From Catalimonadaceae bacterium JC749 (GTDB lineage Bacteria > Bacteroidota > Bacteroidia > Cytophagales > Cyclobacteriaceae): a stretch of DNA of 64,000 bases. The stretch lies in the NCBI GenBank assembly GCA_021730635.1, contig JAJNNC010000004.1, positions 310,001 to 374,000 on the forward strand. Direction: 5' to 3'. Below the pieces are notes generated by a model, which was not told the DNA's origin, did not search any database, and worked only from the letters and a program-made list of their open reading frames with translations. The position numbers were made by a program, and so were the translations under genes. Shown one piece after another: positions 54,287-64,000 of the stretch. Positions within the stretch are counted from its first letter, which is position 1, and every line of letters starts with the position of its first letter.

Positions 54287-55717
54287 TTATTTTTTTCCTT
54301 TGAAATACTGCCTGATCTCCTTTAAGTCGTTATGAAATTTGTAGTCCTTCATCGCATCCTGCACTGTTTTGATAGCGTGGATGACAGTGGCATGATCCCG
54401 GCCTCCGAAGTGGTAGCCGATGGCTTTAAGGGAATATTGGGTGTGTTCTTTGGCTAAATACATGGCCACCTGACGGGCCGTGACCACCTCTTTCTTTCTG
54501 GATTTTGACTTCAGATCTTCCAGCGTAATGCTAAAATGTTTAGCAACCGATTTCATGATCACATCCATGCCAATTTCTGTTTCAGTATCCTGAACGATGT
54601 GCCGCAAAACCTGTTTGGTCAGTTCCAGATCAATATCCTTACGGTTCAAAGAAGCATGGGCGATCAGGGAAACCAGAATGCCTTCCAGTTCACGCACGTT
54701 GGTGTTGACGTTATAGGCCACATATTCTACCACATCGTCAGGAATATACATGCCATCGTTTTGCATTTTTCGTTGAATAATGGCAACCCTGGTTTCATAA
54801 TCAGGTATCTGAATATCGGTGGTCAGCCCCCACTTAAAACGGGAGATCAAGCGCTCTGTCAATCCATGTAAGTCTCTTGGCGGACAGTCACTAGTCATGA
54901 TAATTTGCTTGCCGGATTGATGCAAGTGATTAAAGATATGGAAGAAAATTTCCTGCGTTTTTTCTTTTCCTGCCAAAAACTGTACATCGTCAAGGATCAG
55001 TACCTCCACCTGTAAATAAAGGTTGGTGAATTTCTGAACGTCGTTATTTTTCAGCGCCTCAATGAACTGGCTGGTAAACTTTTCCGAAGAAACGTAGAGG
55101 ATAAATTTATCTCCGAACTTTTTCTTGATCTCGTTGCCGATGGCCTGTACCAGGTGAGTTTTACCCAAACCCACGCCTCCGTAGACCATCAATGGGTTAA
55201 AAGAGGTAGAGCCGGGACTGGAAGCCACAGCAAAACCGGCCGAACGGGCAAGGCGGTTGCAATCACCTTCTATATAGGTTTCGAAACTATACTTAGCGTT
55301 GAGCTGCGAATCAACCTGCAGGTAATCAATATTTGGAAAGGAAAAAGGCCCTTCATAAGCATTGGGAGTATGCGTAGCCTTTTTAGCCGTTTCTTTCGGG
55401 AAAGAAGGGGTGTTCTGATTGGTAGGCAGATTGATGGTGACCGGCCGGTTCTGCCGATTGCCATTGTCTACAATAATGGAGTATTCTAACTGACCATCCA
55501 AACCAATTTCAGCGTCAATGGCCTTCCTCAACAGATAGACATAGTGTTCCTCCAGCCATTCATAGAAAAACTGGCTAGGTACCTGAATAGTAAGGGTTTT
55601 GTTAATTAACCTGAGAGGTTTAATAGGGGAAAACCAGGTCTTGAAGCTTTGCTCACCCACGTTGTCCCTGATGATTCTAAGGCAATTGTTCCATACTATT
55701 TCATGGTCGTGTAGCAT
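54287..55717 (-). CDS. dnaA: Chromosomal replication initiator DnaA
   Basis: AAA+ initiator that opens the origin of replication. With the ATG at 55717 the protein has 476 residues: N-terminal helicase-loading domain (VWNNCLRIIRDN near the start; SFKTWFSPIKPL), AAA+ core with Walker A GGVGLGKTH (about 176-184) and Walker B LILDDVQFL (about 240-248), and a C-terminal DNA-binding domain with GGRDHATVIHA (about 433-443). ATGs 8 and 15 codons upstream are less likely because the N-terminal helix begins at this Met. No obvious cluster of DnaA boxes is present in the 612-base spacer beyond it. Confidence 0.95.
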   Translation of the reverse strand: MLHDHEIVWNNCLRIIRDNVGEQSFKTWFSPIKPLRLINKTLTIQVPSQFFYEWLEEHYVYLLRKAIDAEIGLDGQLEYSIIVDNGNRQNRPVTINLPTNQNTPSFPKETAKKATHTPNAYEGPFSFPNIDYLQVDSQLNAKYSFETYIEGDCNRLARSAGFAVASSPGSTSFNPLMVYGGVGLGKTHLVQAIGNEIKKKFGDKFILYVSSEKFTSQFIEALKNNDVQKFTNLYLQVEVLILDDVQFLAGKEKTQEIFFHIFNHLHQSGKQIIMTSDCPPRDLHGLTERLISRFKWGLTTDIQIPDYETRVAIIQRKMQNDGMYIPDDVVEYVAYNVNTNVRELEGILVSLIAHASLNRKDIDLELTKQVLRHIVQDTETEIGMDVIMKSVAKHFSITLEDLKSKSRKKEVVTARQVAMYLAKEHTQYSLKAIGYHFGGRDHATVIHAIKTVQDAMKDYKFHNDLKEIRQYFKGKK

Positions 55718-56329
55718 TACAGTACAATTTGGGCTAATCATAAGCACATAATTAGATAGCAATTGAACCTGCCATTTGAACTTATTATTTAAGTATAATC
55801 ACAAATTCAGGTTGAGAATGACCTTTAAACTTGCGAGGGTTGGTAAAAATGGAAAAAAAAAAAATAAGAAAAAAATGACAAAATTCTTGACTGAAAATAC
55901 CCTTCTGGTTAATCCAAAATAAGTCATATAAAAACTGCCTTTTGTTAAAAATGGCAATCATCCAAGGCATTAAAGTAACTATTGAATCAGCATTTCATAT
56001 TCTCTGAAATACAACGTTTTACCTGTAGGCACTCGATGACATTTTTCAAAGGAGAAAAAAAATTTCTATCATCTTGAAATTTATTTTTATATAATTTTCA
56101 GGGTCAAAACAAGGCTCTATCAGGAGGTAAAAATTAGTTTAATATCAAATTATAGAGAAAGATTTTGTCAAAAGTTTTCTGTTACTTAAATTTTATTATT
56201 TATCAGAAAAGTATAAAAATAAGGTGTAAGTTTCTGAAGGAGTTTTAACTTATTTTTTTCATTGTATTTTACCTGTGAAATATTCATCTTATTAATGATT
56301 TTCTATTCACCTTTATCATAAGTGGTTGC
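55718..56329. other. Divergent dnaA-mutA spacer without a gene
   Basis: 612 bases with no supported gene; frames there are AT-biased and unlike proteins. I searched by eye for TTATNCACA-type boxes and found none clear; a weak match (ATAATCACA) occurs near 55796. There is an A-rich tract near 55850-55875. It must contain the promoters of both dnaA and mutA, which I could not fix. Confidence 0.55.
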
Positions 56330-58123
56330 ATGTCAAAATATTACCAACAACAACGTGAAGCTTTTAAGGAGTTTTTGAGATCCTCCAAAACGGATTGGAT
56401 AGATGCCATACGGCAGGAATTCCCAGGTAAGAAATCTGAGAAAATAATAGCAGGGAAAAGGCGGGAGGGGCTTGACATCTTTCCTGTTTATGTTAAAGAG
56501 GATCTGCCTGAAAAGGCTCCTATGTTGCCCCGTCTCAAGCAGGAAAATTTGTGGCGCTATCATGAATATATTCCGCTCACCCAACAGGTAAATGTCAGGC
56601 AATACAATGCTCATGTTTTAGAAGCACTCCATACCGGGGCGTCCGGCCTCGACTTCTTTGGCAGTGGTTCCCCCTCCCCAGAAATATCATTCTGGAAAGC
56701 CTTGCTGCAGGGAGTCCATACGCAACACTGCTACATTTCTTTCTACAGCGATGGGCAAGCCATTTCCTGGCTGGAGATGCTACAGGAAATTGCTGAAGAC
56801 AAAGAAAACCTGAAGGGTGCCTTCTATCTGAATTACCAGGAGCAAAATGCCGCAGTCCTCCAAGACCAATTTGAAGTGCTTGCTAACCTTTTTAGCAAAA
56901 CCCATTTGCCCCATTATCAATTGTTAGGCATTCATAGTGCTTCTCTACCCTATGCCGGGCAAAGTGTGGTACAGGAACTTTCATATGTCCTAAGCTTTTT
57001 GGCGGAACTGCTGGATCATCTGACCGATCAGGCTATCATGCCTGAAAGGATACTGAATAACCTGGAAATAACACTTTCTACCCAACCGAACTTTTATCTG
57101 GATGTAGCAAAATACCGTGCCCTGAGGCTGTTACTCACCCAAATGGCAGCAGCCTATCAGGTCAAACGTGAGCCTTATCGCTGGTCTGTCAAAAGCCTTT
57201 CTGCAAAGTGGAATAAAACGGTGTATGAACCGGTAGGCAATATTGTCAGAAATACGACTGAAGCGATGGCTGCTATTATGGGCGGCTGTAATGCTATCAC
57301 CCTGTTGCCCCATGATTTTAGCTATCAGAAAGCGGGCGCCTTCGGGCAAAGGATGGCTCGGCATGTTTCTAATATCTTACAGGAAGAAGCTCATCTGGAC
57401 AAGGTAAATGATCTGGTGGCAGGCTCCTACTTTCTGGAAAACCTCACACATCAGATGGTTCAGAAAGCCTGGCAAGAGTTTGTGGCGCTGGAAGCATCAG
57501 GAGGTTATCTACAGGCGATGGACAAGGGTATTCTTCAGCAGCAAAGTGCAGAGGCTCTCAATGCCAAAGCACACTCAGTGCGTGTCAGACAACAGATTTT
57601 TACGGGCACTTCCCGGTATGTTAACGAAAGGGAATCCGTTGATGTAGCTGTCTTAACAGAGATACCGGATGGGGCTCAGGGACCTGCGCTCTATGAGTCG
57701 ATCCGCTTAGCCCTGGATGCGTATGTAAACCGTGGCAATCCAAGACCTACCGTAGATTTGCTGGTTTTTCCGGAACCTGCGAAAGCAGCATTTATCAATG
57801 CCAGGGTCTCTTTTATCAAAGATTTGCTGGCTAGTGTTGGCCTGGCCGTTTCTGAACAAATCATAGACAAACCTGATTTGTCAGAAAACCTAGAACAGAA
57901 CCTCTATGTGCTTTGTGGTAGCACACAGTTTTACGATCAAAAATTGCCGGAATGGTTAAGCGCCGCTCAACTTTCCAGTGATGTGGATTACTGGTTGGCA
58001 GGATTACCGGAATCCTCTACCCATGCATTACAACAATTGGGTATCAGGGGTTTTATCCATGCAGGGGCCGATGTATATGCTATTTTGCTCAATATGATTG
58101 AAAAGAAAGGAATAACACTATGA
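56330..58123 (+). CDS. mutA: Methylmalonyl-CoA mutase, small subunit
   Basis: Non-catalytic partner (597 residues) in the heterodimer that interconverts methylmalonyl-CoA and succinyl-CoA. It follows the mutase TIM-barrel ([24 protein letters not shown] near 305-328; LENLTHQM near 367-374) but, as usual for the small chain, its C-terminal Rossmann-like region lacks the Asp-Gly-His cobalamin motif. It overlaps mutB by four bases (ATGA). No G-protein chaperone (meaB) or epimerase gene is in view. Confidence 0.94.
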   Translation: MSKYYQQQREAFKEFLRSSKTDWIDAIRQEFPGKKSEKIIAGKRREGLDIFPVYVKEDLPEKAPMLPRLKQENLWRYHEYIPLTQQVNVRQYNAHVLEALHTGASGLDFFGSGSPSPEISFWKALLQGVHTQHCYISFYSDGQAISWLEMLQEIAEDKENLKGAFYLNYQEQNAAVLQDQFEVLANLFSKTHLPHYQLLGIHSASLPYAGQSVVQELSYVLSFLAELLDHLTDQAIMPERILNNLEITLSTQPNFYLDVAKYRALRLLLTQMAAAYQVKREPYRWSVKSLSAKWNKTVYEPVGNIVRNTTEAMAAIMGGCNAITLLPHDFSYQKAGAFGQRMARHVSNILQEEAHLDKVNDLVAGSYFLENLTHQMVQKAWQEFVALEASGGYLQAMDKGILQQQSAEALNAKAHSVRVRQQIFTGTSRYVNERESVDVAVLTEIPDGAQGPALYESIRLALDAYVNRGNPRPTVDLLVFPEPAKAAFINARVSFIKDLLASVGLAVSEQIIDKPDLSENLEQNLYVLCGSTQFYDQKLPEWLSAAQLSSDVDYWLAGLPESSTHALQQLGIRGFIHAGADVYAILLNMIEKKGITL

Positions 58124-60255
58124 GACCGGATTATGCCAAACAAATACTTACCTTTTCTTCTGACGATAGTCCTCAGGAACCATTGAACACCTGGTTAACC
58201 CCTGAAGCCATACCGGTCAGCAGTCATTTCACCCAAGAAACCATGCAGGCCATAGCGCATGCTGATTTTATAGCAGGAGAACCTCCTTTTCTGAGAGGAC
58301 CGTATTCAACCATGTACATTACCAAGCCCTGGACGATCCGGCAATACGCTGGGTTTTCCACGGCCGAAGAGTCTAACGCTTTTTACAGAAAGAACCTGGC
58401 AGCTGGTCAGAAAGGATTGTCTATCGCTTTTGACCTGGCAACACACCGAGGGTATGACTCTGACCATCCACGGGTAGCAGGGGATGTGGGAAAAGCAGGG
58501 GTTGCCATTGATACGGTAGAGGATATGAAAATTCTGTTCGATCATATTCCGCTGGATCAGATGTCAGTGTCTATGACCATGAACGGGGCAGTCATTCCTG
58601 TGATGGCTTTTTTTATTGTGGCGGCAGAAGAACAGGGTGTCAAACCGGAGCAACTTTTAGGGACCATACAGAACGATATTCTTAAAGAATTTATGGTCAG
58701 GAACACCTACATATATCCACCGGGACCTTCTTTGAAAATTATTGCTGATATCTTCGGGTATACGGCCCGTCAGATGCCTCGCTTTAATTCTATCAGCATT
58801 AGTGGTTACCATATGCATGAAGCGGGAGCTCCTGCCGATATGGAATTGGCTTACACGCTGGCGGATGGTCTGGAATATGTAAAGACCGGGCTGTCAGCGG
58901 GCTTGGCCATCGATGATTTTGCTCCTCGTTTGTCTTTCTTTTGGGCCATAGGCATGAACCATTTGATGGAAATTGCGAAGCTGAGAGCAGGGCGCTTGCT
59001 GTGGGCTACCTTGATGAAACCTTTTCACCCCAAAAATCCCAAATCTTTATCGTTGCGGGCCCATTGTCAGACGTCAGGCTACAGTCTCACCGCCCAGGAC
59101 CCCTACAATAACGTGGCTCGTACCTGTATTGAAGCCATGGCGGCTGTCTGGGGCGGGACACAATCCTTGCATACCAATTCTCTGGACGAAGCCATCGCTT
59201 TGCCAACAGACTTTTCAGCCCGGATTGCCCGCAACACACAATTGTATTTGCAGGAAGAAATTCATCTGACCGATGTGGTTGATCCGTTGGGTGGTTCTTA
59301 TTATCTGGAATATCTCACGGCTGCCCTCTTTCAGAGAGCGGAAATATTAATACAGGAAGTACAGGAAGCTGGAGGCATGGCCAAGGCGATCGAGCAGGGA
59401 CTCCCCAAACGCCGTATCGAAGAAGCAGCGGCTAAGAAACAAGCCCGTATCGATTCCGGTCAGGAAAAGATCATAGGGGTCAATCAGTACCCGGTATCCT
59501 GGGCAAAGGGTGAAGACCAGGCGTTTGAACTTCGGGAAGTAGACAACAGAAAAGTAAAAGAAGCTCAGGTGTTGCGTTTAAAACAGGTGAAAGCACAAAG
59601 AGCTCAAGAAGAGGTAACACAGGCGCTGGAAAAACTCACCCATGCCGCTACCACAGGCCAGGAAAATTTACTGACTCTGGCCATAGAGGCAGCCAGGAAA
59701 AGAGCTACTTTGGGAGAAATTTCGTCGGCCCTCGAGAAGGTGTATGGCCGTTATCAGGCGCAGGTGCAAACCATACAGGGTGTTTATATGAAAGAAGTGA
59801 AAGATAACCAGGCGTTTAAACAAGCCAAGACATTGTCTGATCAATTTGCAGATTGGGACGGGCGACGCCCCAGGATTTTAGTAGCGAAAATGGGTCAGGA
59901 CGGCCATGACCGGGGCGCCAAAGTGATTGCCACCAGCTTTGCAGACCTGGGCTTTGATGTGGATATCGGCCCCTTGTTTCAGACCCCGGAAGAAGTAGCC
60001 CGTCAGGCTGCAGAAAATGATGTGCATGTGATTGGCATTTCCAGTTTGGCAGGGGGGCACAAAACCTTAATTCCGGCTTTGGTAGAGGAGCTGAAAAAAA
60101 TAGGCAGAGAGGATATTGGTGTGGTCGCCGGGGGTGTCATCCCTCCGAATGACTATGATTATTTATACAAGGCAGGGGTGATGAGTATTTTCGGACCAGG
60201 CACCGTGATCGCTGAGGCCGCGCAGGAAATATTGCGAAAACTTATGAATACCTGA
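58120..60255 (+). CDS. mutB: Methylmalonyl-CoA mutase, large (cobalamin-binding) subunit
   Basis: Catalytic subunit, 711 residues: N-terminal TIM barrel for the CoA ester ([20 protein letters not shown]-type segment near 66-86 and [11 protein letters not shown] near 312-322) and a C-terminal B12 domain with [12 protein letters not shown], where H596 is the lower cobalt ligand, and GGVIPP near 676-681. It rearranges methylmalonyl-CoA to succinyl-CoA or the reverse, linking propionate with the TCA cycle and so with the sdh operon. Ends with the bidirectional hairpin at 60266-60301. Confidence 0.97.
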   Translation: MRPDYAKQILTFSSDDSPQEPLNTWLTPEAIPVSSHFTQETMQAIAHADFIAGEPPFLRGPYSTMYITKPWTIRQYAGFSTAEESNAFYRKNLAAGQKGLSIAFDLATHRGYDSDHPRVAGDVGKAGVAIDTVEDMKILFDHIPLDQMSVSMTMNGAVIPVMAFFIVAAEEQGVKPEQLLGTIQNDILKEFMVRNTYIYPPGPSLKIIADIFGYTARQMPRFNSISISGYHMHEAGAPADMELAYTLADGLEYVKTGLSAGLAIDDFAPRLSFFWAIGMNHLMEIAKLRAGRLLWATLMKPFHPKNPKSLSLRAHCQTSGYSLTAQDPYNNVARTCIEAMAAVWGGTQSLHTNSLDEAIALPTDFSARIARNTQLYLQEEIHLTDVVDPLGGSYYLEYLTAALFQRAEILIQEVQEAGGMAKAIEQGLPKRRIEEAAAKKQARIDSGQEKIIGVNQYPVSWAKGEDQAFELREVDNRKVKEAQVLRLKQVKAQRAQEEVTQALEKLTHAATTGQENLLTLAIEAARKRATLGEISSALEKVYGRYQAQVQTIQGVYMKEVKDNQAFKQAKTLSDQFADWDGRRPRILVAKMGQDGHDRGAKVIATSFADLGFDVDIGPLFQTPEEVARQAAENDVHVIGISSLAGGHKTLIPALVEELKKIGREDIGVVAGGVIPPNDYDYLYKAGVMSIFGPGTVIAEAAQEILRKLMNT

Positions 60256-60265
60256 GGAATGAATG

Positions 60266-60301
60266 ATCATAAGAAACTGTCTTTCAACAGCTTCTTATGA
60301 T
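60266..60301. terminator. Hairpin between mutB and susD (bidirectional)
   Basis: Ten-base perfect arms ATCATAAGAA (60266-60275) and TTCTTATGAT (60292-60301), with an inner CTGT/ACAG stem (60277-60280, 60287-60290) across one mismatch. It lies ten bases after mutB and 19 before the susD stop. The lack of a long T-run makes it less typical, but the stem is strong. Confidence 0.7.
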
Positions 60302-60320
60302 ACAAACTGTCACCATCACA

Positions 60321-61886
60321 TTAATTATACCCGGGATTCTGTTCCAAAGCCGGATTGGCTGTCAGCACATTGAAGGGAATCGGATATAAGGTACGGTATT
60401 CTTCAGAAGCCTCTTTTTCCCACCAGGCTTCGTTGAACTGCTCAAACCGTATCAGATCTTCTCTGCGGTGCATTTCATAGGCCAGTTCTCGGCCACGCTC
60501 ATTCAGTAATTCTTCCAAAGTGAGCGAGGTGGTGGTATAAACCGCATCCGGATCACCTTCGGCAAAGCTTCTGGCTCTAACAGCATTCACAAGATCAACG
60601 GCTTCCTGGGTAGCGGTACCTCCATTCTGACGCATCAGACATTCAGCTTTCATCAGCAGTATGTCGGCCAGCCTGAAAAGAACCATGTCATTACTCATAC
60701 TGGATAAACCACCTGTCTCAATTTCGTACTTCATATTCATGGCACCCTGGGCTTCACCTCCTTCATTATTAATCAGCATATCAATGTAGGGTGTCACTTC
60801 CATAGGTTCTCCGTTCCAATCCAGGATAGGCTGTTCTTCTCCATTGTCATCTATATAGATTTGAGGTCCAACCGTCCATTGGTTGATACGCAGATCATTG
60901 GGTTGATACAAATTATAAAAAGATTCCTGCGTGCTGATTTTGTGCCAACCGAAATATTCCACATTGTACTTGGCAAAAAGGATATTCTCATGAAAGTTTT
61001 GTTCTGCAAAATTAAATTGCTGGGCGTTGCTGGCATCGAAAGGAACTACCAGAATATTTTCATTGCTGAACTCATTGTTGACACGAAAAGGGTCGTTCCA
61101 GTTTTCGTCCAGGCTATAATCGGCATTGATGACTGCCTCACAGGCTGTGATACAATCGGCCCAGTGTTCCTGGCCGGTAAAAGCCTCAGCATTCAAATAC
61201 AGCTTCGCCAACAAGGCCTGTGCTGCCGATTGCGTAAAGTGACCGTACCAGCCTGGATCCCCTTTTTCACTCAAAAGGGGTATGTTCTCTTTAATTTCCT
61301 TTTCGATAAAGGCAAAGACTTCGGCACTGGATTTTGTAGGGGGGCTGGTTTCTCCTACCTGTTCTACGATGGGAATATTGCCAAAATTGATCCAGGCCCA
61401 ATAGTAGTGAAGGGCTCTTACCATTTTCGCTTCCGCTATCATCTGCTCTTTGCTGATGGGAAGATCCATCAGACTCAGGTCTTTGTCTTGTATTCCGTCA
61501 ATAAAATAATTACAGTAACCAATGGCTTGAAACAGGTTTTCCCACTCCAACCGGATCCAAAAGTCACTGGAAGTCCAGGTATGCTGGTGAAAGCGTATCC
61601 AGGCTCCTTCCTGATCTACATATCCGTACCGAACGGGAACAACGGCTTCATCGGTAGAAAATTCCTGGAGTGCAAAATGAACCTGATACACATGGGTTTG
61701 CATAAAACTATAGGGCAGCACATAGGCAGCCAACACCTGGTCTTCGTTCTGATAAAAGTTATCTACCGTTTCGGCACTGTATACATTTTCTTCCAGATCA
61801 TCGCAGGCACTGACACCAAGCAGCATGGTCGTGAAGAATAGAAGAAGTAGCTTATGATTATATCTATTATTTTTCATGATCGTCAT
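60321..61886 (-). CDS. SusD/RagB-family nutrient-binding lipoprotein
   Basis: Surface lipoprotein that binds a glycan or peptide and hands it to its SusC channel; 521 residues. Lipobox LLGVSAC (Cys28 from this start), TPR-like helical SusD fold: VRALHYYWAWINFGNIPI near residues 148-165, LLAKLYLNAEAFTG near 222-235, and the family C-terminal block LLNERGRELAYEMHRREDLIRF near 466-487. The susC gene ends two bases upstream, so the two are coupled. No glycoside hydrolase, peptidase or sensor is in the window, so the substrate is unknown. ATGs at 61886 and 61877 are both possible. Confidence 0.93.
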   Translation of the reverse strand: MTIMKNNRYNHKLLLLFFTTMLLGVSACDDLEENVYSAETVDNFYQNEDQVLAAYVLPYSFMQTHVYQVHFALQEFSTDEAVVPVRYGYVDQEGAWIRFHQHTWTSSDFWIRLEWENLFQAIGYCNYFIDGIQDKDLSLMDLPISKEQMIAEAKMVRALHYYWAWINFGNIPIVEQVGETSPPTKSSAEVFAFIEKEIKENIPLLSEKGDPGWYGHFTQSAAQALLAKLYLNAEAFTGQEHWADCITACEAVINADYSLDENWNDPFRVNNEFSNENILVVPFDASNAQQFNFAEQNFHENILFAKYNVEYFGWHKISTQESFYNLYQPNDLRINQWTVGPQIYIDDNGEEQPILDWNGEPMEVTPYIDMLINNEGGEAQGAMNMKYEIETGGLSSMSNDMVLFRLADILLMKAECLMRQNGGTATQEAVDLVNAVRARSFAEGDPDAVYTTTSLTLEELLNERGRELAYEMHRREDLIRFEQFNEAWWEKEASEEYRTLYPIPFNVLTANPALEQNPGYN

Positions 61887-61888
61887 GG

Positions 61889-64000
61889 TTAAAAATTTAC
61901 ACTAACCCCCAAGGTAAAGCTGCGTGTACTGGGGAAATAGCTATAGTTGGATTCTACGCCCGGCCCATCGGTCACTTCTGCGTTTGGGTCTTCGGGAAAG
62001 TAGTTGAGTCCCAGCTCAGGGTCTGTTCCGGAGAAGCCGGTAAGGGTGGCTACATTGACACCCGTTAGATAGATGCGGAGGTTTTGAATATAGTTGTTGC
62101 TCTGAAAAGGGAGCGTATAACCCAGCGTGATATTGTCGATTTTCAGATAATCTCCCTCTTCAATATAATAGCTTGAAAAAGTAGGCTCCGCTTGTATGCC
62201 TTCCTCCAGGGCAGTGACAAAAAGGTTATTTCTGGCAAAAAAGGTCAGGTTCTCGTGAAATATCCGTTTGCCATTAACTACCTTAAAATCCAGCGCACTG
62301 CGGATCAACACAGTGAGATCAAAGTTGCCGTAGTTGATGTTGTTGGTCAGACCCAGGTTGTATTGAGGGATACTGTTGCCCAGGTAGGCAAAATCATCTT
62401 CTCCAATTTCACTGGCTTCCACGGCTTCTCCTTCACTGTTTCTGAACAGCCATTGGCCATCGTCTGTGAAACCTGCGAAAACTCTTCCATAAAATACTGC
62501 TACCGGTTGCCCTGGTGCCAGTCTTTGAATGGTTGTTCCTTCGGTCACTTTGGTGATATCGTGGGCAGTTCCTTTGAATTGATCACTGGTGACTGACACA
62601 ATTTCGTTTTTATTATAAGCCCCTGTCAAAGTGGTATTCCACTTAAATCGATTGCCTCTGGCCAGTAAGGCATTCAAAGCAAGCTCAATACCTTCATTCT
62701 TCATATGTCCGGCATTGGCAAAAATATTCGGGTGAATCTGGGCAGGTAACTGGGCGCTGTAATTGCCTACCAGATTCTCGATCCGGCGGTTGTAGTAGTC
62801 GATAGCACCACTGAGCCACCCATTGTCCAGTAGGGCAAAGTCAAGGCCTATGTTGACTTCTTTTTTGGTTTCCCACTGCAGTGCCGGATTCGGATTGATT
62901 GTAGGGCCATAAGGCAGAATCCACCGGCCGTCGCCGGGTACACCCAAAAAGCCATTCTGGGTTCCGCCAAAATAAGGACCGATGGTTGCCAACGACTGAT
63001 AGGGAGACAAACTTTCCTGATTGCCGGTAAGGCCATAGCCGCCCCGTAATTTCAGATTATTGATGAAAGGAATGTCCTGCAGAAAGTTTTCTTTGCTGAG
63101 CACCCATCCGGCGGATATCCCGGCAAAGGTACCCCATTTGTTATCTCTTCCTAACACAGAAGCACCTTCCCGGCGAATGCTGAGGTTCAACAGATAGCGT
63201 TCTTCAAAGTCATAAATGATTCGGCCAAAGTAGGCCAGCAGGGTTCTTTCCGTTGCATAGCTTCCCACAAAGACACCACTTCTGTTAAAGTTAGGGGTCA
63301 GATTGTTGAGGGCGGTGCCGGCACCGAGGTTGTAATACAGAAATGCATCGGTACTAAAATTGTTATTACCCGCACTCAACCCTTCATTAAAAATATTCTG
63401 GTAGGAGTAGCCAGCGATTACATCAACATTATGAACGTCCCAGGTCTTGTTGTATGACAGTGTCGTTTCCAGAATATTGCTGGTCATATCATCTTCTGTT
63501 CTGGAAGCCTGTCCATGAATACCATCTCTTTGCTGAAAGAAATCTTCACGGCTGCTGTAGGAACCACTAAAAAAGTCATTCCTGATGAGTGAATAGGAAA
63601 CAGTGGCAGTCAGGGAAGGCAACAGGTGGTAACCGGCATTGAAAGTACTCAGCAGCCTCTTTTCTTTGCTGTTGTTGCTATTGTGGGACATGCTGGCTAC
63701 CGGATTCCATTGCAGTCCGAATTGTATGTCTGGTCTTTGATAGAACGTGCCATCCGGATTTCTGACAGGAAAAGTAGGGTTCATATTCAAAGATTGCGCA
63801 ATGGCTCCGTAATTGGCGAAATTTCTGTTATCATGAGAATTGGTGAGCATGAAGGAGAAGTCCAGCTTGTCGTTGAGTGCTTTGGTATTCAAACGGAAAG
63901 TGCCGTTCACGAATTCTCTTTCTGAAGCCAGGTCCATCCCCTGAAAATTACGGTAATTGAGCGAAGCGTAATACGTGGTTTTGTCACTTCCTCCCGTTAA
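61889..64000 (-). CDS. SusC/RagA TonB-linked outer-membrane receptor, C-terminal part
   Basis: The frame stays open to the window edge, giving the last 703 residues of a TonB-dependent receptor that usually has about 1,000-1,100. The opening GGSDKTTYYASLNYRNFQG is the typical SusC barrel segment; the rest has the repeated outer-membrane strands (LRGGYGLTGNQESL near the middle) and ends in VSVNF with a terminal Phe. The signal peptide, TonB box, carboxypeptidase-D-like and plug domains lie outside the window. An internal ATG at 63937 is not the start. Partner of the SusD gene two bases downstream. Confidence 0.93.
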   Translation of the reverse strand, partial: LTGGSDKTTYYASLNYRNFQGMDLASEREFVNGTFRLNTKALNDKLDFSFMLTNSHDNRNFANYGAIAQSLNMNPTFPVRNPDGTFYQRPDIQFGLQWNPVASMSHNSNNSKEKRLLSTFNAGYHLLPSLTATVSYSLIRNDFFSGSYSSREDFFQQRDGIHGQASRTEDDMTSNILETTLSYNKTWDVHNVDVIAGYSYQNIFNEGLSAGNNNFSTDAFLYYNLGAGTALNNLTPNFNRSGVFVGSYATERTLLAYFGRIIYDFEERYLLNLSIRREGASVLGRDNKWGTFAGISAGWVLSKENFLQDIPFINNLKLRGGYGLTGNQESLSPYQSLATIGPYFGGTQNGFLGVPGDGRWILPYGPTINPNPALQWETKKEVNIGLDFALLDNGWLSGAIDYYNRRIENLVGNYSAQLPAQIHPNIFANAGHMKNEGIELALNALLARGNRFKWNTTLTGAYNKNEIVSVTSDQFKGTAHDITKVTEGTTIQRLAPGQPVAVFYGRVFAGFTDDGQWLFRNSEGEAVEASEIGEDDFAYLGNSIPQYNLGLTNNINYGNFDLTVLIRSALDFKVVNGKRIFHENLTFFARNNLFVTALEEGIQAEPTFSSYYIEEGDYLKIDNITLGYTLPFQSNNYIQNLRIYLTGVNVATLTGFSGTDPELGLNYFPEDPNAEVTDGPGVESNYSYFPSTRSFTLGVSVNF

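Noticed and set aside
55785-55970. 61-codon minus-strand frame in the dnaA-mutA spacer
   Set aside because: Phe/Ile/Lys-rich and AT-driven, with no start context and nothing like a protein domain.
55718-56329. Origin of replication next to dnaA
   Set aside because: No clear DnaA boxes were seen; only one weak match was found.
60861-61841. Long plus-strand open frame (326 codons) opposite susD
   Set aside because: It is antisense to an intact SusD with all family motifs. The predicted protein has no signature and no promoter or neighbour.

Overview
The window reads as chromosomal DNA from a gliding or surface-living member of the Bacteroidota, most likely order Cytophagales. The evidence is two proteins with type IX secretion (T9SS) type-B C-terminal domains, one directly followed by a PorP/SprF-family partner; a SusC/SusD pair; promoters of the Bacteroidota type (TTTG ... 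TAnnTTTG) with few Shine-Dalgarno sites; and gene neighbourhoods I associate with this order (ftsK-lolA, tig-clpP-clpX, relA/spoT-fur-purA). I saw no rRNA, CRISPR array, insertion sequence, phage gene or integration site. It looks like core chromosome with a few lineage-specific surface and regulatory genes.

Layout. 1-6.4 kb: tail of a probable outer-membrane protein, pyrF, a 59-residue membrane peptide gene, a PRC-barrel gene, ftsK-lolA on the minus strand, and a plus-strand pair of small unknown genes. 6.4-11.5 kb (minus strand): dps, a lipoprotein/beta-barrel pair, a histidine-phosphatase lipoprotein, and feoA-feoB with a FeoB-associated Cys-rich protein. 11.7-17.4 kb: an unknown membrane protein, an unknown CxxC protein, then on the minus strand a T9SS surface protein, a DCC-family thiol oxidoreductase and fabD. 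17.9-21.3 kb: the succinate dehydrogenase operon, closed by a strong terminator. 21.5-24.9 kb: a GH13 glucosidase, an esterase and a Gfo/Idh/MocA oxidoreductase. 25-28.6 kb (minus strand): tRNA-Leu(UAG), tig, clpP, clpX, with hairpins between all of them. 28.8-33 kb: relA/spoT, fur-family gene, purA. 33-43.2 kb (minus strand): a 3,057-residue repetitive surface protein and its PorP/SprF partner. 43.6-53.3 kb: a beta-barrel gene, an alpha/beta hydrolase, a TetR-TolC-HlyD-RND efflux operon and a membrane phosphoesterase. 53.3-60.3 kb: an ASH-domain protein, dnaA, and mutA-mutB. 60.3-64 kb: susD and the C-terminal part of susC, cut by the window edge.

How the parts fit. Iron and oxidative-stress functions (feoAB, dps, a Fur/PerR-type regulator) are spread through the window, and short perfect palindromes lie just upstream of all three. 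The surface machinery (T9SS substrates, SprF, SusCD, TolC) fits a particle-attached, polymer-degrading life. mutAB and sdhCAB belong to propionate/succinate and respiratory metabolism. tig-clpP-clpX couples folding at the ribosome to proteolysis.

I found no clearly new multi-gene system. The best leads are the palindromes at feoA, dps and fur, the 22-repeat surface protein with its partner, the lipoprotein/beta-barrel pair with overlapping genes, two unrelated unknown families (5.5-6.3 kb and 12.7-13.3 kb), an unannotated 59-residue membrane peptide gene, probable TTG starts in three genes, and five tail-to-tail gene junctions of five bases or less.
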